Shown here piece by piece: positions 1-5,543 of a stretch of DNA of 10,025 nt (position 1 is its first letter; the number at the start of each line of letters is the position of its first letter). A program made the translations under genes and the position numbers. This DNA is from STD1-204 sp041649895 (GTDB lineage: Bacteria; Patescibacteriota; Minisyncoccia; Minisyncoccales; Minisyncoccaceae): NCBI GenBank assembly GCA_041649895.1, contig JBAZMG010000039.1, positions 1 to 10,025 of the forward strand, given 5' to 3'. The notes beneath the pieces were generated by a model, which saw only the letters and a program-made list of their open reading frames with translations, did not search any database and had not been told where the DNA came from.

Positions 1-60
1 CCACCTTTTTTCCAAAAGATGGGTCGGTAAACCCCCACCTTTTTTCCAAAAGATGGGGGT
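1..60. repeat. Tandem pair of palindromic repeats upstream of rpmH
   Basis: A 23-bp sequence beginning CCACCTTTTTTCC occurs exactly twice, at 1-23 and 35-57, a period of 34 bp. The second copy extends to a near-perfect palindrome over 31-60, with 13-bp arms (31-43 and 48-60), one mismatch and a TTCC loop. As RNA, the mismatch becomes a G-U wobble on the minus strand, so the hairpin would be more stable there. No U-run follows, so it is not an obvious terminator. The dnaA/oriC region often lies upstream of rpmH, so this could be origin-associated or regulatory, but I see no clear DnaA box. The first copy is cut by the window edge. Confidence 0.7.
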
Positions 61-63
61 AAA

Positions 64-92
64 TTGACCAAAGCGCTGTTTTTTGCTATATT
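64..92 (+). promoter_or_regulatory. Sigma70-type promoter of the rpmH operon
   Basis: The -35 element TTGACC (64-69) and the -10 element TATATT (87-92) are separated by exactly 17 bp, each matching consensus at 5 of 6 positions. TGC just before the -10 makes it an extended -10. Transcription should begin near base 99, giving a leader of about 28 nt before the rpmH ATG at 127. No Shine-Dalgarno sequence is visible in that leader. Confidence 0.75.
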
Positions 93-126
93 CTAAATAC
101 TAACATTAATTAATATAACCCAAATT

Positions 127-261
127 ATGAGCATTACGTACAACCCAAAAAAGAAGAAAAGACAGAGAACGCACGGCTTTCTCGTGAGGGGAAAAACCAG
201 AGGAGGAAAGAAGGTTTTGGCAAGAAGAAGGTCAAAAGGAAGGGCGAAGCTTACGGTTTAG
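127..261 (+). CDS. rpmH: 50S ribosomal protein L34
   Basis: This 44-residue, very basic protein is a structural component of the large ribosomal subunit, bound to 23S rRNA. Its family signature is clear: an N-terminal 'TYNP' segment followed by a Lys/Arg run, then 'RTHGFLVR', 'GGKKVLARRRSKGRAKLT' and a basic tail, matching L34 in order and length. The ATG at 127 gives the usual L34 N-terminus; the stop is TAG. It is the first gene after the promoter at 64-92 and lies 33 bp before rnpA, the near-universal rpmH-rnpA arrangement beside the replication origin. No Shine-Dalgarno sequence precedes the start, as for most genes in this window. Identification is certain from sequence and context. Confidence 0.97.
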   Translation: MSITYNPKKKKRQRTHGFLVRGKTRGGKKVLARRRSKGRAKLTV

Positions 262-294
262 CCTTGGTTTTCATACTTTCTCCCATTATTTAAA

Positions 295-639
295 ATGCTT
301 CCCTTAAAAAATAGATTAAAAAAAAAGAAAGATTTTGAAAAAGTTTTTAAAAAGGGCGCATCAACAAAAGGCGCGATATTTTTTTTAAAGGCTGTTTTCA
401 CTCAAAATCAAAATACCCGGATCGGATTCGTGGTCAGTAAAAAGATCTCCAACAAAGCCGTTGTTAGGAATAAAGTGAAAAGGCGCTTGAGGGCGATTAT
501 GAGGAAGCTCATACTTCAGATAAAGGACGGGTACGATATGATCATTGTCGCCTCCCCCATTGCCAAGGATTCCGCCATAAGCGATATGGAAAAAGACATA
601 ACAACGATCTTTAAAAGATCCGGATTATTTAAAAAATAA
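295..639 (+). CDS. rnpA: Ribonuclease P protein component
   Basis: This 114-residue basic protein is the protein subunit of ribonuclease P, which with the catalytic RNA removes 5' leaders from precursor tRNAs. Visible marks are the N-terminal 'LPLKNRLKKKKDFEKVFKKG' segment typical of RnpA, the 'RIGFVVSKKISNKAV' strand-helix region, and the conserved RNR motif, here R58-N59-K60 followed by V-K-R-R-L-R, which contacts the RNA. Length is normal for the family. The ATG at 295 gives the standard N-terminus; no ribosome-binding site is evident. Its TAA stop is one base before the yidC ATG, so the two are almost certainly co-transcribed and probably translationally coupled. Confidence 0.96.
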   Translation: MLPLKNRLKKKKDFEKVFKKGASTKGAIFFLKAVFTQNQNTRIGFVVSKKISNKAVVRNKVKRRLRAIMRKLILQIKDGYDMIIVASPIAKDSAISDMEKDITTIFKRSGLFKK

Positions 640-640
640 A

Positions 641-1381
641 ATGAATATATTTTCATCAATATACGGGGCAGTACTTTACCAGCCGATAGCAAACATCTTG
701 GTTTTGCTTTACATCTTAACCGGCAGCTTTGGCTTTGCCATAATTATCTTAACCTTGGCAGTGAAGGCGGTCTTACACCCGCTTAATCGAAAATCTTTAG
801 AGTCGCAAAAAGCGATGACGAAGATACAGCCGAAACTGAAAGAAATACAAAAACAATATAAAGATTCTCCGGAAAAACAAACCAAGGAAATAATGAAGCT
901 TTATAAAGAAGAAAAGTTTAATCCCTTTGCCGGATTTTTGATCTTGTTTATTCAGCTACCCTTTCTTGTCGCTCTTTTCCAGGTATTTCAAAACGGAGCG
1001 GATCTCGCCAAAATCGGTCCGGCAATGTATTCGTTCGTGCATCTGCCGCAATCTATTGAGCCGATGTTTCTGAATATCCTTGATCTGACCCGCCCGAATA
1101 TCATTCTCGCGGTTTTGACAGCGGCCGCCCAGTTTCTCCAAATAAAGACAGCCACTCCGCCCGTGCCCGCCCCGAAAGAAGGCGAAGAAAAAGACAGCAT
1201 GGACCAGATGTCGCAGATGATGCAAAAGCAAATGGTCTTCATCTTTCCCGTAATTACCTTTATTGTTTTATTTAAATTACCATCCGCGCTGGCACTATAT
1301 TGGATAGTAAGCACAATTGTTTCCATTTTTGAGCAGAAGCTTTTGTTCAGTGAAAAAAAGGAGAAAAATGAGATAAAATAA
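641..1381 (+). CDS. yidC: Membrane protein insertase YidC/Oxa1 family
   Basis: YidC inserts and folds inner-membrane proteins, alone or with SecYEG. This 246-residue form corresponds to the Oxa1/SpoIIIJ core, without the large periplasmic domain of Proteobacteria and without an obvious lipoprotein signal. Visible order: membrane helix about 18-48, a basic cytoplasmic helical hairpin (50-95), a helix about 96-117 with 'FIQLPFLVALFQ', a helix about 152-168, and a terminal pair about 197-230 containing 'LPSALALYW', a family motif. The position that is usually the functional Arg of the hydrophilic groove (R-x-x-L-x-P-L) appears to be Lys42 in 'VKAVLHPL'. It is one base after rnpA and one base before jag, the classic operon order. 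Confidence 0.95.
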   Translation: MNIFSSIYGAVLYQPIANILVLLYILTGSFGFAIIILTLAVKAVLHPLNRKSLESQKAMTKIQPKLKEIQKQYKDSPEKQTKEIMKLYKEEKFNPFAGFLILFIQLPFLVALFQVFQNGADLAKIGPAMYSFVHLPQSIEPMFLNILDLTRPNIILAVLTAAAQFLQIKTATPPVPAPKEGEEKDSMDQMSQMMQKQMVFIFPVITFIVLFKLPSALALYWIVSTIVSIFEQKLLFSEKKEKNEIK

Positions 1382-1382
1382 T

Positions 1383-1859
1383 ATGTTTAATCAAGAAGAA
1401 ATTCAAAATATCAAAGACGTGATCGCGGAATTCTTTCGAGAAGCGGATTACGAAGTCCAAATAAAAAACATATCATCCGGCGAGGACAATGAGACGGAGG
1501 TGTTGGATATTAATCTTGATTCACCCGACGCCCAGGTTCTTATCGGCAAGCAGGGATTGGTTTTGTCCGACATCCAGATGCTTTTAAGAAAGATAATTAA
1601 AAAGAGAATGGGACGGGAATTGTTTTTAAATCTCGATATCGATAGCTATAAAAAGAAAAAAGAAGATTATTTGCGCGATCTGGCGGAAGACACGGCGGAC
1701 GAGGTTTTGGCAAGCGGCCGGGAAAAAGAGATCCTTTTGCCCTCCCCTTTTGACAGGCGCGTAGTGCATTTGGAGCTCGCGAAAAGAGCGAATATAATTG
1801 TTGAGAGTGTGGGAGAGGGAGAAGAGAGAAGGATAGTGATCAAACCGAAAAATATTTAA
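1383..1859 (+). CDS. jag: KH/R3H RNA-binding protein Jag (KhpB)
   Basis: This 158-residue protein carries a KH domain and an R3H domain, the pairing that defines Jag/KhpB/EloR, an RNA-binding protein that regulates cell elongation and division in Firmicutes. The KH loop is seen as G55-K-Q-G58 within 'VLIGKQGLVLSDIQ'. The R3H signature R-x3-H is R125 to H129 in 'SPFDRRVVHLEL'. The separate N-terminal Jag_N domain of Bacillus Jag (about 208 residues) is absent, so this is a short form. It follows yidC by one base and ends the operon, with a terminator just downstream. Its role in this organism is inferred from family and position; RNA binding is well supported. Confidence 0.93.
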   Translation: MFNQEEIQNIKDVIAEFFREADYEVQIKNISSGEDNETEVLDINLDSPDAQVLIGKQGLVLSDIQMLLRKIIKKRMGRELFLNLDIDSYKKKKEDYLRDLAEDTADEVLASGREKEILLPSPFDRRVVHLELAKRANIIVESVGEGEERRIVIKPKNI

Positions 1860-1873
1860 TACTAATCGTAAAA

Positions 1874-1900
1874 ATTTAACCGCCGTTTCCGGCGGTTTTT
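1874..1900 (+). terminator. Intrinsic terminator of the rpmH-rnpA-yidC-jag operon
   Basis: AACCGCC (1878-1884) pairs perfectly with GGCGGTT (1891-1897) around a 6-nt loop, and the T-run spans 1896-1900. It begins about 18 bp after the jag stop, where a rho-independent terminator of this operon is expected. Confidence 0.88.
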
Positions 1901-1910
1901 AAATGCCATC

Positions 1911-2059
1911 AGTAAACATTTAACATTTAGACCGCATTGTCCGTTCGACGTGTCGTCCGCCGGCCGTCGCCGGCGGCCGCACTCGCTCTCAGTAAATTTT
2001 CTGTTGAAAATTTCCTTGCGAGAAGCGTCCGACCAACGCAGTCTAAATAAATGTTTACT
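1911..2059. repeat. Long palindromic element with internal hairpins
   Basis: The ends are perfect 12-bp inverted repeats (AGTAAACATTTA at 1911-1922, its complement at 2048-2059). The pairing continues inward as TTTAGAC (1926-1932) with GTCTAAA (2041-2047), then more weakly to about 1943/2030. Inside are an 8-bp GC hairpin CCGCCGGC/GCCGGCGG (1957-1964, 1969-1976, loop CGTC), an 8-bp AT hairpin AAATTTTC/GAAAATTT (1994-2001, 2006-2013, loop TGTT) enclosed by CTCGC/GCGAG (1982-1986, 2018-2022), and a small CGAC/GTCG hairpin (1946-1955). No reading frame or clear target-site duplication is seen. It may be a MITE-like or REP-like element, or a structured RNA. Confidence 0.72.
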
Positions 2060-2137
2060 AAAATTATCTTAGAGGTTTTTATTACACCCTTGATACTCAC
2101 TAAACAATATTACTTAAATCGCCTAATTGTTTTATCT
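2060..2137. other. Short AT-rich spacer with no recognised feature
   Basis: This stretch lies between the palindromic element and the terminator of the first membrane protease gene. I see no reading frame, promoter or repeat in it that I can support. Confidence 0.5.
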
Positions 2138-2191
2138 TACAATAAAAACACCCCACTAGTTTTAAAAAATCTAATGGGGATTTTTATTGTA
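2138..2191 (-). terminator. Terminator hairpin overlapping the 3' end of the first M50B-like gene
   Basis: Arms of about 21-22 nt (2138-2159 and 2171-2191) pair across an 11-nt loop with few mismatches. Read on the minus strand, the 5' arm is TACAATAAAAATCCCCATTAG and its partner carries TGGGG then TGTTTTTATTGT, a terminator with a U-rich tail. The last six sense codons and the TAG stop (2171-2173) of the gene lie inside the 5' arm. Confidence 0.8.
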
Positions 2192-2791
2192 TACCAAGGG
2201 GGTGGGGTTCCACCGAGGTAACAGTTTAACTAAGAACGGGCTGTCATCTTCAAGAAATAAGAAGACGAAGGAATAGAAGTCCGGACCGAGTTTTTTAACG
2301 AGGCAATACAGTATTGGTATGCACAATATAATGGTTGAAAGACCGACAATTATTGGGTTTGTTCCAGAATTTTCTATTAATAAGGTAAGGTCTTGGCTAA
2401 AATTGAAAACGATCAACTCCCCAACCATTACAAGAGAGTAGGAAAAAACCATAAAGGAGTAAAAGATATTTTTAGCCTTTTTATATGAGGCGATTAATAT
2501 AAGCCAAACAATATATGGAAGTACTATTCCTGCGATGGAAAAAATCGCCCATTCCGATCTAGCGATCAGAAGACCCCCCTCTGCGCTAAAAATCACACTG
2601 CTATTTTGTCCAAAAGGCGTTACACTCACAATAATATTGGGTAGATCTAATGTCCCTATCAACTTAAGGTAAATCAGATGCCCAATCTCATGTAGTGGGC
2701 ACTCAACAAATTGCCACGCGGTGATAATTGTCACCACAAGGACAACCGTAAGCTCCAATACCCTTATGCACGGCTTAAAGTCTTTTTTCAC
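2171..2791 (-). CDS. M50B-like membrane zinc metalloprotease, copy 1
   Basis: This is a predicted membrane protein of 206 residues with a zinc-protease HExxH motif, H34-E35-I-G-H38, at the end of its first membrane helix (about 13-31). Further hydrophobic segments lie near 82-101, 107-130 and 147-166. The motif in helix 1 and the 'AG' helix after residue 86 resemble M50B-like peptidases, but I see no canonical second motif (NxxPxxxxDG), so the third zinc ligand is unclear; E80, just before the second helix, is shared with the paralogue. I chose the GTG at 2789-2791 because GGAGG (2800-2804) lies 8 nt before it; an upstream TTG (2822-2824) would add 11 residues but has no ribosome-binding site. 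Substrate unknown. It is paralogous to the neighbour at 2936-3592. Confidence 0.75.
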   Translation of the reverse strand: MKKDFKPCIRVLELTVVLVVTIITAWQFVECPLHEIGHLIYLKLIGTLDLPNIIVSVTPFGQNSSVIFSAEGGLLIARSEWAIFSIAGIVLPYIVWLILIASYKKAKNIFYSFMVFSYSLVMVGELIVFNFSQDLTLLIENSGTNPIIVGLSTIILCIPILYCLVKKLGPDFYSFVFLFLEDDSPFLVKLLPRWNPTPLVYNKNPH

Positions 2792-2799
2792 AATTCTCA

Positions 2800-2804
2800 C
2801 CTCC
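2800..2804 (-). promoter_or_regulatory. Strong Shine-Dalgarno sequence that sets the GTG start of copy 1
   Basis: On the minus strand this reads GGAGG, within GGCGGAGGTGAG, 8 nt before the GTG at 2789-2791. The housekeeping and secretion genes in this window show no comparable ribosome-binding site ahead of their starts. Confidence 0.85.
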
Positions 2805-2843
2805 GCCAAGTTTTCAACGAACAAGACGAACAGAGATACTATT

Positions 2844-2871
2844 ATTATGACATTTTATTAAAATCAGTCAA
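2844..2871 (-). promoter_or_regulatory. Promoter of M50B-like gene copy 1
   Basis: On the minus strand, TTGACT (2866-2871) is followed after 16 bp by CATAAT (2844-2849), each matching the sigma70 consensus at 5 of 6 positions. ATAATA or TAATAA one or two bases on are alternative -10 elements. The leader to the GTG would be roughly 45 nt. Confidence 0.75.
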
Positions 2872-2910
2872 TACCGGTTTCGTGCCAATAAGACGCAAAG
2901 ACTTTTTAAA

Positions 2911-2953
2911 AATAAAAACCCATTACTTTTAAAAATTAATGGGGATTTTTATT
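2911..2953 (-). terminator. Terminator hairpin overlapping the 3' end of the second M50B-like gene
   Basis: AATAAAAACCCATTA (2911-2925) pairs with TAATGGGGATTTTTATT (2937-2953) across a loop of about 11 nt. On the minus strand the 3' arm reads TAATGGGTTTTTATT, giving the U-rich tail. The TAA stop (2936-2938) and the preceding codons for N-K-N-P-H lie in the 5' arm and loop edge, the same design as the copy-1 terminator. Confidence 0.78.
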
Positions 2954-3592
2954 ATATGACGGGATAGTTGATCTCCATCCCATTCCCAACTTGATAAAGA
3001 AGGGGTCGTCGTTCTCAAAAAACCAGCGAACAAAGTAGGTGGTCTCGTGATACATTTTTTTAATAAAAATAATGCACGAGATTACGACCAATAAAATTAA
3101 TACGAGATGCACAAGCGCGGGGTCGGGGTTAATGTGGTATACCTTCACCAACTCTTTCCAGTCCAAGCTATCAGCATAAAAAAGCGCCCACTTGCTCACA
3201 TAACAAAGCATTGTGGCAGAAAGCGAGAACATAAAAACAAATAAAGCGAAAATTTTTGCCTTGTTGCGGTATATGGCCATTATAAATAGCCAAAGCAAAT
3301 ATGTTACCATGAACCCTGCCACTGCGTATACTGCCCATTCCCAATCAGGGCGATAAATATAATGAGCGGCGTTTAGAGGCCACCACTCTATGGATGCCTG
3401 GTCTCCAAATAGCGATACATTTAAGCCTATCGGGGCGTCCAGCACTATGAGCTTAAGTACTATCAGGTGGCCAATTTCATGAATTGGCGGCCAAATAAAC
3501 TGCCATGCGGCGTATAATCCCACCGTTAGCAGTGCCCCGAGCTCTACCACTTTTAAGCATTTTTCAATGCAAATTTTAAGGATTTTTTTCAC
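2936..3592 (-). CDS. M50B-like membrane zinc metalloprotease, copy 2
   Basis: This 218-residue membrane protein is a paralogue of the neighbour at 2171-2791. The zinc motif H38-E39-I-G-H42 follows the first membrane helix (about 17-34); further helices lie near 87-105, 112-130 and 156-175. Shared landmarks are 'AWQF' before the motif, 'HEIGHL', a Glu-Trp pair before an 'AG' helix (E85-W86), and the C-terminal pattern D-x-PF-x-x-K-L ... W ... YNKNPH. Between these landmarks the two proteins differ strongly. The GTG start at 3590-3592 is chosen because GGAGG (3601-3605) lies 8 nt upstream; the earlier TTG at 3623-3625 lacks such a site. Membrane protease activity is inferred; the substrate is unknown. 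It has its own promoter and terminator. Confidence 0.75.
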   Translation of the reverse strand: MKKILKICIEKCLKVVELGALLTVGLYAAWQFIWPPIHEIGHLIVLKLIVLDAPIGLNVSLFGDQASIEWWPLNAAHYIYRPDWEWAVYAVAGFMVTYLLWLFIMAIYRNKAKIFALFVFMFSLSATMLCYVSKWALFYADSLDWKELVKVYHINPDPALVHLVLILLVVISCIIFIKKMYHETTYFVRWFFENDDPFFIKLGMGWRSTIPSYNKNPH

Positions 3593-3600
3593 AATTCTCA

Positions 3601-3605
3601 CCTCC
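3601..3605 (-). promoter_or_regulatory. Strong Shine-Dalgarno sequence that sets the GTG start of copy 2
   Basis: Minus-strand GGAGG lies 8 nt before the GTG at 3590-3592, identical to the copy-1 site. Confidence 0.85.
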
Positions 3606-3644
3606 GCCAAGTTTTCAACGAACAAGACGAACAGAGATACTATT

Positions 3645-3672
3645 ATTATGACATTTTATTAAAATCAGTCAA
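3645..3672 (-). promoter_or_regulatory. Promoter of M50B-like gene copy 2
   Basis: Minus-strand TTGACT (3667-3672), a 16-bp spacer and CATAAT (3645-3650), identical to the copy-1 promoter. It lies just downstream of the putative terminator of the VirB4 operon, so copy 2 should be expressed independently of that operon. Confidence 0.75.
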
Positions 3673-3687
3673 TACCGGTTTGTGCAC

Positions 3688-3707
3688 AAAAAATCGGCAG
3701 CCGGCCG
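3688..3707 (-). terminator. Probable terminator of the VirB4 operon
   Basis: On the minus strand CGGC pairs with GCCG around a 5-nt loop (3695-3707) and is followed by six T (3688-3693). The stem has only 4 bp but is all G-C. It sits about 25 bp after the VirB4 stop and just ahead of the next promoter. Confidence 0.5.
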
Positions 3708-3732
3708 GTTCTAATATTTAAAACATATAAAA

Positions 3733-5538
3733 CTACAAAACGAGGCCCTCTTCGGATTTTTGTTGTTTGATCTTTGCCGCCTTGATCTTGCTGATCTCTT
3801 CGGGATTGGTGGTTATGATCTGGTCTTCATTATATGAAGCGACGACGCTGATGGCGACGTGCCTTTGGCCGGCGAAAAATATTCCCTCCCCCACCGGAGT
3901 TTCCAAAAGCAAATATTTTTCCTGGTCCGTCAGGTTGAATATTTTTTGCACGGAATCGATTGAGGCCGGGCTTTGCTTTAACAATAGTTGCAGTGATGAG
4001 TTTGTGATGATCGGTTTGCCGTAATCGGAATTGATAAAGTCTGCAACGTCCTGAGTGATCGTGGTAACCCCCAGCCAATATTTTCTGGCTCTCTTACAGA
4101 TGCCGAATAAAAATGACGCGCCGTCCGCTTCCCGCATCATCCACCACGCCTCATCTATAACTAAGATCCTTTTTTTCAAAGACGATCGAATGGTGTTCCA
4201 AATGTGCCGCATAACAATAAACATCGCGATTGGCCTCAGTTCGTTTTCCATATCCCTAATGCCAAATACCACCAATTGCTTATTCATATCAATGTTGGAA
4301 ACAGTATTAAAGAAAGAGGAATAAGTCCCTTGCGTAAATTTTCGCAATCGCTCCAAAAGATTATCAGCTCCTTGCATTGTTTCCAATACTGATTCCAGAT
4401 CCGAAAGGATCGGAACGTTTTCTTTCCATTTCGTCGGGTCGGAATCAATGGTAATATCCTTGGCCGCGTAAGTTTCCATTAATGCCCGGTCCATAATAGC
4501 GTCTTCTTCCGGAGTCATTCCGTCAAGCATTATGCGCATCAAGCCGACAAGATTAATGACGCTGTTTCGAAGCAGGTCTTCCGGGCTTTCGTCTTCCTGA
4601 AGGTCAGGTAAATCAAAGGGATTAATATGTGTATCCGAACTCAAAGATATTTTAAAGAATGATCCGCCAACAGCTTCGGCGAGCGCCTTGTACTCGTTCT
4701 CCGGATCAACAATTATTGCTTCCGTTCCCATCATCATAGACCTTAATATTTCCAATTTAACGGCGTATGATTTTCCGGAGCCGGATTTGGCGAAAATAAC
4801 CATATTGGCGTTTTCCAAACTGAATCGGTCAAATAATACGAGAGAGCTGTTGTGTTTGTTGACCCCGAATAGAATTCCTTCGTTTGAGCTAAGATCAAAA
4901 GAAATGAACGGGAATAAGCTGGAAAGCGGAGTGGTGTTCAGCGTGTTGTGTATTTGCAAGAGATCCATATTGTACGGGAAACAGGAAAGTAAGCCGTTTT
5001 TTTGTTGGAACAGGGCTGGCTTGATATAGATCAGGCGGGATTCAAGCATTGACCGCAAATTTGTTTCCACCATTTCCAGGTCCTTTTTGTCGTCCACGTA
5101 GATCGTGATATATAAACCGAATTTGAACATTTTTTCTTGCGCGGTCTGCAAGCTGTCGCGCAATTCTTCCAAATCCTGAAAAGCGGTTTCAAGCGCCGGA
5201 TCTCTGACCAATCCTTTTTCCTGCTTTTCGATCAATTCCGATTGCACCTCGGTAACACTTTTTCTTAATTGTTTTAGAACAGTTCCGGTTTCAATAGGGT
5301 GGAAGTAGAAGGACAGATCAAAAGGAATATCCATATTGATGATCGGGGCGATCCAGCCCAAGCTCAAATAACGCGGATACGAAAAAACAAAATATGTTTT
5401 ACTGTATTTTTCTTCCAAGTGTACGTAATTTTGCGCGACCTCAACCGAAGCCGGAGCGATAATATCCTTAAAATCCATTACTTCGGCTTCGAAAAGTTTT
5501 TTCTGCGCCGGGCCCGTTTTTTTTCCAAAAGAAAACAT
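3733..5538 (-). CDS. VirB4/TraC-family conjugation ATPase
   Basis: This 601-residue protein is the motor ATPase of a type IV secretion/conjugation-type machine, acting at the inner face of the membrane. Visible motifs are Walker A, A250-KSGSGKS257 (first Gly replaced by Ala), Walker B 'ILVIDEAW' with D462-E463, the 'VTTITQD' motif at 491-497, and the Arg-rich 'CKRARKYW' segment near 481-488. Residues 1-220 resemble the back part of the VirB4 N-terminal region; 240-570 is the P-loop ATPase domain. VirB4/TraC proteins are usually about 800-875 residues. The missing front part is encoded by the preceding gene, which ends 5 bp upstream, together about 820 residues. No Shine-Dalgarno sequence precedes the ATG, so coupling to the upstream gene is likely. 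Family assignment is firm; transport substrate unknown. Confidence 0.93.
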   Translation of the reverse strand: MFSFGKKTGPAQKKLFEAEVMDFKDIIAPASVEVAQNYVHLEEKYSKTYFVFSYPRYLSLGWIAPIINMDIPFDLSFYFHPIETGTVLKQLRKSVTEVQSELIEKQEKGLVRDPALETAFQDLEELRDSLQTAQEKMFKFGLYITIYVDDKKDLEMVETNLRSMLESRLIYIKPALFQQKNGLLSCFPYNMDLLQIHNTLNTTPLSSLFPFISFDLSSNEGILFGVNKHNSSLVLFDRFSLENANMVIFAKSGSGKSYAVKLEILRSMMMGTEAIIVDPENEYKALAEAVGGSFFKISLSSDTHINPFDLPDLQEDESPEDLLRNSVINLVGLMRIMLDGMTPEEDAIMDRALMETYAAKDITIDSDPTKWKENVPILSDLESVLETMQGADNLLERLRKFTQGTYSSFFNTVSNIDMNKQLVVFGIRDMENELRPIAMFIVMRHIWNTIRSSLKKRILVIDEAWWMMREADGASFLFGICKRARKYWLGVTTITQDVADFINSDYGKPIITNSSLQLLLKQSPASIDSVQKIFNLTDQEKYLLLETPVGEGIFFAGQRHVAISVVASYNEDQIITTNPEEISKIKAAKIKQQKSEEGLVL

Positions 5539-5543
5539 AATTT

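Larger units (their letters stand above)
2783..2880 (-). repeat. 98-bp exact direct repeat, copy A (promoter, leader, gene start)
   Basis: This stretch is identical base for base to 3584-3681, an offset of 801 bp. It holds the -35, -10, leader, Shine-Dalgarno sequence, GTG start and the first Lys codons of the copy-1 protease gene. Identity stops at 2782 on one side and 2881 on the other. Confidence 0.95.
3584..3681 (-). repeat. 98-bp exact direct repeat, copy B (promoter, leader, gene start)
   Basis: This is the exact counterpart of 2783-2880. It contains the promoter, ribosome-binding site and GTG start of the copy-2 protease gene. The lack of any difference over 98 bp contrasts with the diverged coding bodies. 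Confidence 0.95.

Noticed and set aside
988..1326. Minus-strand open frames of 91-112 codons inside yidC
   Set aside because: They lie wholly antisense to a clear yidC gene, have no recognisable protein features and no promoter or ribosome-binding site.
1361..1370. GGAG-like sequence at the end of yidC as a ribosome-binding site for jag
   Set aside because: It is about 19 nt from the jag ATG, too far to set that start.
1911..2059. tRNA or known riboswitch as an explanation for the cloverleaf-like fold
   Set aside because: The closing stem is too long, no tRNA-like T-arm or anticodon stem is seen, no CCA context exists, and it follows a terminator rather than preceding a gene on the same strand.
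2711..2932. Plus-strand open frame of 73 codons across the protease promoter
   Set aside because: It runs antisense over the start, promoter and terminator signals of the protease genes, and its translation shows no family features.
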